Notes under the pieces: generated by a model
Told to the model about the DNA's origin: nothing
What the model saw: only the letters and a program-made list of their open reading frames with translations
Databases searched by the model: none
Shown: in pieces, positions 5,539-7,792 of the stretch
Layout of the letters: each line of letters opens with the position of its first letter
Position numbering within the stretch: position 1 is the stretch's first letter
Program-made: the position numbers and the translations under genes
DNA from: Candidatus Methanomarinus sp. HR1
Lineage (GTDB): Archaea; Halobacteriota; Methanosarcinia; Methanosarcinales; Methanocomedenaceae
NCBI GenBank assembly: GCA_002926195.1
Contig: MZXQ01000084.1
Coordinates: 1-7,792, forward strand
Length of the DNA: 7,792 bases
Direction: 5' to 3'

Positions 5539-7188
5539 CTAATCGTCATCGAGATCGGGAGCTGTGATTCCATCATAGCTATCTACTCGATGTTCCGGTT
5601 TCACATCCATTAAGCCAGTATATTTCGATTCAAATACATCATCTACCCTTAGAATCATTGCAGCGGCATCTGTGGCTGATTTGATTGATTGTATTTTAAC
5701 CTTCAACGGCTCTACAACACTGGTATGCTTCATGTCCATGACCTTACCGGTCAGTACATTCAGACCTACGGTCCTATTGCCTTTTTTATGCTCAGACCTT
5801 ATCTTGACAAGGATATCAACCGGGTCAAGTCCCGCATTTTCAATTAGACTTCTTGGAACCCCTTCAACAGCTTCTGCAAATGCCGTTACTGCTAACTGTT
5901 CCCGACCACTTAGAGTAGAAGCATACTCATTTAACCGCGTAGATACCTCAATCTCGGGCGCTCCACCACCATACATAATTTTACCTTCATCCAGTACTAC
6001 TTTTACTACAAACAGAGCATCATTGATAGCTCTTTCCAACTCATCAGCAATAAAATCAGCACCGCTGTGGATCATTATGGTGACAGCTCCGGGATTATTA
6101 CACCCCTCGAAATATATCATCTTATAGTTACCAAGACCTCTCTCTTCCACCACATCAGCAGAACCCAGATCCTCAGGGGAAAAATCTATAGCAGTGGATC
6201 TTATCACAGCACCAGTAGCTTTCACGATCTTCTTTATTTCATCTTCTTTAGCACGCCTGATAGCAATAATATTCTTTGAAGCAAGATAATGGAGAGATAT
6301 ATCATCAATACCTTTTTCAGTGACCACTACATTGGCTCCGGCTTTGATCAGCCCATCTACTTGATCTTTTACTGTCTGGTATTCTTCATGGTATGCTTCG
6401 TCCAGCTGATCAGGACTGGAGATCTTAATCTTAGCATCATTACTTGTCCTTTGTACCTGTATACCTACATCTATCACTGCTATTTTGGCATTATCAATAC
6501 GTTTAGGCATATTGCTTTGAGCCCTTGCCTTATCAATTACTATCCCCCTTATGAGGTTTGTATCCCTGATCGAACCTCCTCTTTGATGCAGGATCTGAAT
6601 ATTATGTTCGATATCAGTTTGGTCCGCCTTAAAAATGATGCGGATAGCCTCAACGCACATATCGGCCAGATCGTCTATTGCCATCTCACTACCTTTACCT
6701 GATAGTGCTGTCAATGCTATCTTCCTTAAAATATCACTATCATCCCCGGTGACTGTAATAGCTGCAGATTGTAATATCTCCTCTGCTTTTCTTGCAGCTA
6801 TTCGATAACCATTCACAATTATTGTCGGATGTACATTCATCCCGATCAGTTTTTCAGCCTGGCCAAGGAGTTCACCTCCAAGCACTACTGCACTGGTAGT
6901 ACCATCTCCTACTTCCTGATCCTGGGTCTTTGATACCTCTATCATCATAATGGCTGCCGGATGCTGGACATCGATCTGCTCAAGGATCTGAGCACCATCA
7001 TTGGTTACTGTAATATCACCCACGCCATTTACTAACATTTTGTCCATGCCTTTGGGACCCAGTGTAGTTTTTACTGCTTCTGCAACTGCTCTGGCTGCTG
7101 TAATATTCATTGATTGTGCATCTCGACCCGTTGTCCTTGTTTTTGTGGGGTCGATAATAATTATTGGTTGATTGTCTACTCCTGCCAT
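5539..7188 (-). CDS. ths: Thermosome subunit (group II chaperonin, Hsp60 / CCT class)
   Basis: A full-length 549-residue subunit of the archaeal double-ring chaperonin, which encloses non-native proteins and folds them using ATP under a built-in helical lid. Family motifs: TLGPKGMDK (42-50), NDGAQIL (63-69; consensus NDGATIL), DVQHPAA (73-79), VGDGTTSAVV (93-102) with the ATPase Asp95, the apical domain with lid protrusion (about 200-370), EGCNNPGAVTI (361-371), GGGAPEIE (407-414), GREQLAV (428-434) and ENAGLDP (450-456). At the third ATPase position, where the consensus is EDGK, it has DEGK (400-403), so the expected Asp is Glu401. The C-terminus ends in a short acidic PDLDDD without the GGM repeats of many thermosomes. 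The ATG at 7188 has GGAGG 10 nt upstream and a TATA box further back. It is the first gene of the chaperone block and only 76 nt precede grpE. Confidence 0.97.
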   Translation of the reverse strand: MAGVDNQPIIIIDPTKTRTTGRDAQSMNITAARAVAEAVKTTLGPKGMDKMLVNGVGDITVTNDGAQILEQIDVQHPAAIMMIEVSKTQDQEVGDGTTSAVVLGGELLGQAEKLIGMNVHPTIIVNGYRIAARKAEEILQSAAITVTGDDSDILRKIALTALSGKGSEMAIDDLADMCVEAIRIIFKADQTDIEHNIQILHQRGGSIRDTNLIRGIVIDKARAQSNMPKRIDNAKIAVIDVGIQVQRTSNDAKIKISSPDQLDEAYHEEYQTVKDQVDGLIKAGANVVVTEKGIDDISLHYLASKNIIAIRRAKEDEIKKIVKATGAVIRSTAIDFSPEDLGSADVVEERGLGNYKMIYFEGCNNPGAVTIMIHSGADFIADELERAINDALFVVKVVLDEGKIMYGGGAPEIEVSTRLNEYASTLSGREQLAVTAFAEAVEGVPRSLIENAGLDPVDILVKIRSEHKKGNRTVGLNVLTGKVMDMKHTSVVEPLKVKIQSIKSATDAAAMILRVDDVFESKYTGLMDVKPEHRVDSYDGITAPDLDDD

Positions 7189-7198
7189 CTTATTTATT

Positions 7199-7203
7199 CC
7201 TCC
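7199..7203 (-). promoter_or_regulatory. Strong ribosome binding site of the thermosome gene
   Basis: The minus strand reads GGAGG, 10 nt before the ATG at 7188. It is the strongest such site in the window and fits high expression. Confidence 0.65.
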
Positions 7204-7220
7204 GGATTAAAATGTTACAA

Positions 7221-7248
7221 TAGTGTTTTCATAATAATAAGAACACTA
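7221..7248. repeat. Inverted repeat at the predicted thermosome transcription start
   Basis: Arms TAGTGTT (7221-7227) and AACACTA (7242-7248) are perfect complements around a 14-nt AT-rich spacer. The repeat lies 17-44 nt downstream of the TATA box, so it covers the predicted start near 7243 and the first leader bases. A repressor bound there would block initiation; an mRNA hairpin is the alternative. Confidence 0.45.
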
Positions 7249-7264
7249 ATAACTGTTTGTACTT

Positions 7265-7272
7265 CTATATAA
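7265..7272 (-). promoter_or_regulatory. TATA box of the thermosome / chaperone operon
   Basis: The minus strand reads TTATATAG, close to the archaeal consensus. Usual spacing predicts a transcript start near 7243 and a leader of about 55 nt ending in the GGAGG ribosome site. It lies 10 nt past the poly-T end of the upstream terminator. Confidence 0.6.
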
Positions 7273-7281
7273 GAATAACGT

Positions 7282-7314
7282 AAAAAAAAAATGGCAGGTG
7301 ATATTTTACCTACC
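7282..7314 (-). terminator. Intrinsic terminator of the surface-protein gene
   Basis: On the minus strand GGTAGGT pairs with ACCTGCC (7 bp, one G-U) around the 8-nt loop AAAATATC, followed by one A and ten consecutive T (7291-7282). Hairpin plus oligo-U is the textbook form, and a T-run alone is enough for many euryarchaeal terminators. It starts 43 nt past the stop at 7358. Confidence 0.75.
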
Positions 7315-7326
7315 AGATTGCTGGTA
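7311..7326. repeat. Hairpin competing with the terminator stem
   Basis: TACCAG (7311-7316) and CTGGTA (7321-7326) form a perfect 6-bp stem with a 4-nt loop. The bases 7311-7314 also belong to the terminator stem, so the two structures exclude each other. TTTTACC (7304-7310) can also pair with GGTAAAA (7323-7329). Confidence 0.5.
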
Positions 7327-7357
7327 AAAAAGCTTATTAAATGGTCAGTATTGCCAT

Positions 7358-7792
7358 TCAAACACCAAAGTAACAATTCAATACTGCAATTGCTGTTTGT
7401 TTGCTAATTGTCTGATGAAGTAGATAATCATTGATAGCACCAACTGCCTCATCCTTCTGGATTCCAGGTGTACCATTGGTATCATAATCATCACACGGAT
7501 TTGACTCATCGAATTCTATCACTAAAAAGGCATTGCTTGGCATCAGATAATCTCCTGGATTCGGTGGTGCTGCCTGGATCTCAGCGATATTATCACTTGC
7601 GACAAGGTGACTTGTTACATCCCGTGCCTCATCAATATCAAGATCTGAATAAGGTGAACCATCATATACTCCGGTCCAATCAGCAGCATTGAAGATCAGT
7701 TTATTGTCTTCATCCCCTCCGGACTGGACTACAGTCCATAACCTGGCATTACCCACGCTGTTTAGATCTACTGAACCAGAGAACTGGGATAT
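7358..7792 (-). CDS. C-terminal part of a probable surface protein with dockerin/EF-hand-like end
   Basis: The frame is open from the right edge to a TGA at 7358-7360, giving 144 visible residues. An internal GTG at 7756 is not the real start, because the frame continues for 12 more codons (ISQFSGSVDLNS) to the edge without a stop. The composition is acidic and polar, rich in Asp, Asn, Ser, Gly and aromatic residues, typical of archaeal secreted or S-layer-associated proteins. The last 45 residues read as a dockerin-like module: calcium-loop pattern DYDTNGTPGIQKDE (visible residues 102-115), helix AINDYLL, then ISKQTAIAVLNCYF as the second helix. Cys100 and Cys140 bracket the module. Such C-termini are common on large archaeal surface proteins. 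The preceding domain (LWTVVQSGGDEDNK, FNAADWTGVYDG) I do not recognise. Signal peptide and N-terminal domains lie outside the window. Confidence 0.8.
   Translation of the reverse strand: MSQFSGSVDLNSVGNARLWTVVQSGGDEDNKLIFNAADWTGVYDGSPYSDLDIDEARDVTSHLVASDNIAEIQAAPPNPGDYLMPSNAFLVIEFDESNPCDDYDTNGTPGIQKDEAVGAINDYLLHQTISKQTAIAVLNCYFGV

Noticed and set aside
5672..6702. Plus-strand open frames opposite the thermosome gene (151, 70 and 137 codons)
   Set aside because: Antisense shadows of a certain gene, without ribosome sites or recognisable domains.
7221..7248. Bacterial CIRCE / HrcA operator at the chaperone promoter
   Set aside because: CIRCE is TTAGCACTC-N9-GAGTGCTAA; here the arms are TAGTGTT / AACACTA with a 14-nt spacer, so neither sequence nor spacing fits.
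7756..7792. Start of the surface-protein gene at GTG 7756
   Set aside because: The frame stays open to the window edge, and the encoded segment lacks a signal peptide that a surface protein would need.

Overview
The window reads as a piece of a euryarchaeal chromosome, most likely from the methanogen / methane-oxidising Methanosarcinales side. Evidence for an archaeon: a group II chaperonin (thermosome), TATA-box promoters of the archaeal kind, GGAGG or GGTGA ribosome sites, frequent non-ATG starts, and small archaeal families (DUF2111, DUF5611-like, DUF98-type chorismate lyase). The genus is inference; no rRNA or methanogenesis marker is present.

Layout, left to right. (1) 1-480, minus: 5' part of an AIM24/TIGR00266-family gene running off the left edge. 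(2) 481-647: a divergent promoter region. (3) 648-1453, plus: a two-gene operon, a small DUF5611-like protein and a DUF98/UbiC-like chorismate lyase, overlapping by 4 nt. (4) 1463-1870, minus: a DUF2111 gene convergent with that operon, apparently with its own leaderless promoter just past dnaJ. (5) 1900-7188, minus: a chaperone block transcribed in the order thermosome, grpE, dnaK, dnaJ, with gaps of 76, 3 and 8 nt. (6) 7189-7357: thermosome promoter and leader, then a strong intrinsic terminator for the next gene. (7) 7358-7792, minus: the C-terminal part of a probable cell-surface protein ending in a dockerin/EF-hand-like module, running off the right edge. No stretch over 300 bases lacks a gene. 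I saw no tRNA, rRNA, CRISPR array, insertion sequence or broken gene.

How the genes work together. The centre is a protein-folding island. DnaK (Hsp70), DnaJ (its J-domain co-chaperone) and GrpE (its nucleotide exchange factor) form the bacterial-type Hsp70 machine, which archaea are thought to have acquired laterally. Here it sits directly behind the native archaeal chaperonin, so both folding systems could be made from one heat-inducible transcript. The 648-1453 operon may feed 4-hydroxybenzoate into tetrahydromethanopterin synthesis, but that link is inferred.

I did not find a clear new system. The most interesting signals are a Glu at the thermosome position where an ATPase Asp is expected, inverted repeats at the thermosome start region and before grpE, mutually exclusive hairpins at the 7282-7329 terminator, and the Cys-bracketed dockerin-like end of the surface protein.
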